NCBI GenBank assembly: GCA_964528705.1
Contig: CAZGUW010000329.1
Coordinates: forward strand, 1 to 5,194
Direction: 5' to 3'
Length of the DNA stretch: 5,194 nt
From: SLRI01 sp964528705
GTDB taxonomy: Bacteria > Pseudomonadota > Alphaproteobacteria > Geminicoccales > Geminicoccaceae
Shown here: in pieces, positions 5,028 to 5,194 of the stretch
Numbering within the stretch: the stretch's first letter is position 1
Layout of the letters: the number at the start of each line of letters is the position of its first letter
Notes under the pieces: model-generated
Databases searched by the model: none
What the model was told of the DNA's origin: nothing
Seen by the model: the letters and a program-made list of their open reading frames with translations, nothing else
Program-made: the position numbers and the translations under genes

Positions 5028-5194
5028 AGCAGATCGCCGCGACCAGCACGCCGCCGAGTGCTGCATAGAGGAGGGCCGGGCCCAGCATCCGGCGCAGGAC
5101 GGGGCCTTCCTTGCCGGTGAGGCCGACCGTGGCGTTGCCGGCGACGATGTTGTGCGGGCAGATGATGTTGCCGACGGCCGCCCCGAAGCCCTGG
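5014..5194 (-). CDS. lldP: LctP-family L-lactate/glycolate permease, C-terminal part
   Basis: Only the last 59 codons and a stop are in the window; the gene continues beyond the right edge. The translated end reads QGFGAAVGNIICPHNIVAGN, then ATVGLTGKEGPVLRRML, then a final hydrophobic helix (LLYAALGGVLVAAICWF) and ends FTA. The GNxICPHNIVA and VGLxGKEGxxLR motifs are characteristic of the C-terminus of the lactate permease family (LctP, LldP and the glycolate permease GlcA), multi-helix inner-membrane symporters that take up L-lactate, D-lactate or glycolate with protons. Substrate cannot be separated from this fragment, so the symbol is a family-level label. The frame is open and unbroken to the window edge. 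It converges on exoD with 13 bases between the stop codons. It is absent from simple ORF listings because its start lies outside the window. Confidence 0.88.
   Translation of the reverse strand, partial: QGFGAAVGNIICPHNIVAGNATVGLTGKEGPVLRRMLGPALLYAALGGVLVAAICWFTA

Noticed and set aside
4386..5066. 226-codon minus-strand frame opposite exoD
   Set aside because: It is highly charged and repetitive without domains, and it overlaps both exoD and the true permease frame.

Overview
The window comes from a high-GC bacterial chromosome. A 60-base block counted by hand inside the transporter gene (3241-3300) is 70% G+C. The gene content (XthA, ExoD-family protein, LctP-family permease, ESWLND-type MFS transporter) and codon use suggest an alphaproteobacterium, probably Hyphomicrobiales. 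That placement is an inference; no rRNA or other marker gene is present.

Layout from left to right. (1) A complete exodeoxyribonuclease III gene on + (3-794), whose start overlaps a TGA at the window edge. (2) A markedly AT-rich island, roughly 880-1710, holding an unrecognised five-helix membrane protein (996-1562) and, 9 bases after it, a small 59-codon ORF (1572-1751). Sampled blocks inside the membrane gene are only 23-35% G+C, so this looks like acquired DNA lodged between the 3' ends of two convergent housekeeping-type genes. (3) A minus-strand two-gene operon. It encodes a Tat-exported, histidine-rich protein of the intradiol-dioxygenase fold (2399-2911) followed 4 bases later by a six-helix ferric-reductase-like haem membrane protein (1783-2394, TTG start). 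(4) A 145-base divergent intergenic region (2912-3056). (5) An MFS transporter on + (3057-4343). (6) An ExoD-family membrane protein on + (4407-5000), whose Shine-Dalgarno sequence and start codon lie inside a strong hairpin. (7) The C-terminal end of an LctP-family lactate/glycolate permease on minus (5014-5194, cut by the window edge), convergent with exoD and separated from it by 13 bases with a hairpin across the junction.

Two points deserve attention. The minus-strand pair has the architecture of a periplasmic redox system: an exported metal-site protein plus a bis-histidine haem membrane subunit. This is analogous to MsrP/MsrQ but with an intradiol-dioxygenase-fold partner that appears to lack the family's tyrosine iron ligands. 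The AT-rich island carries an orphan membrane protein with a possible small partner. No CRISPR array, tRNA, rRNA, transposase or integrase was seen.
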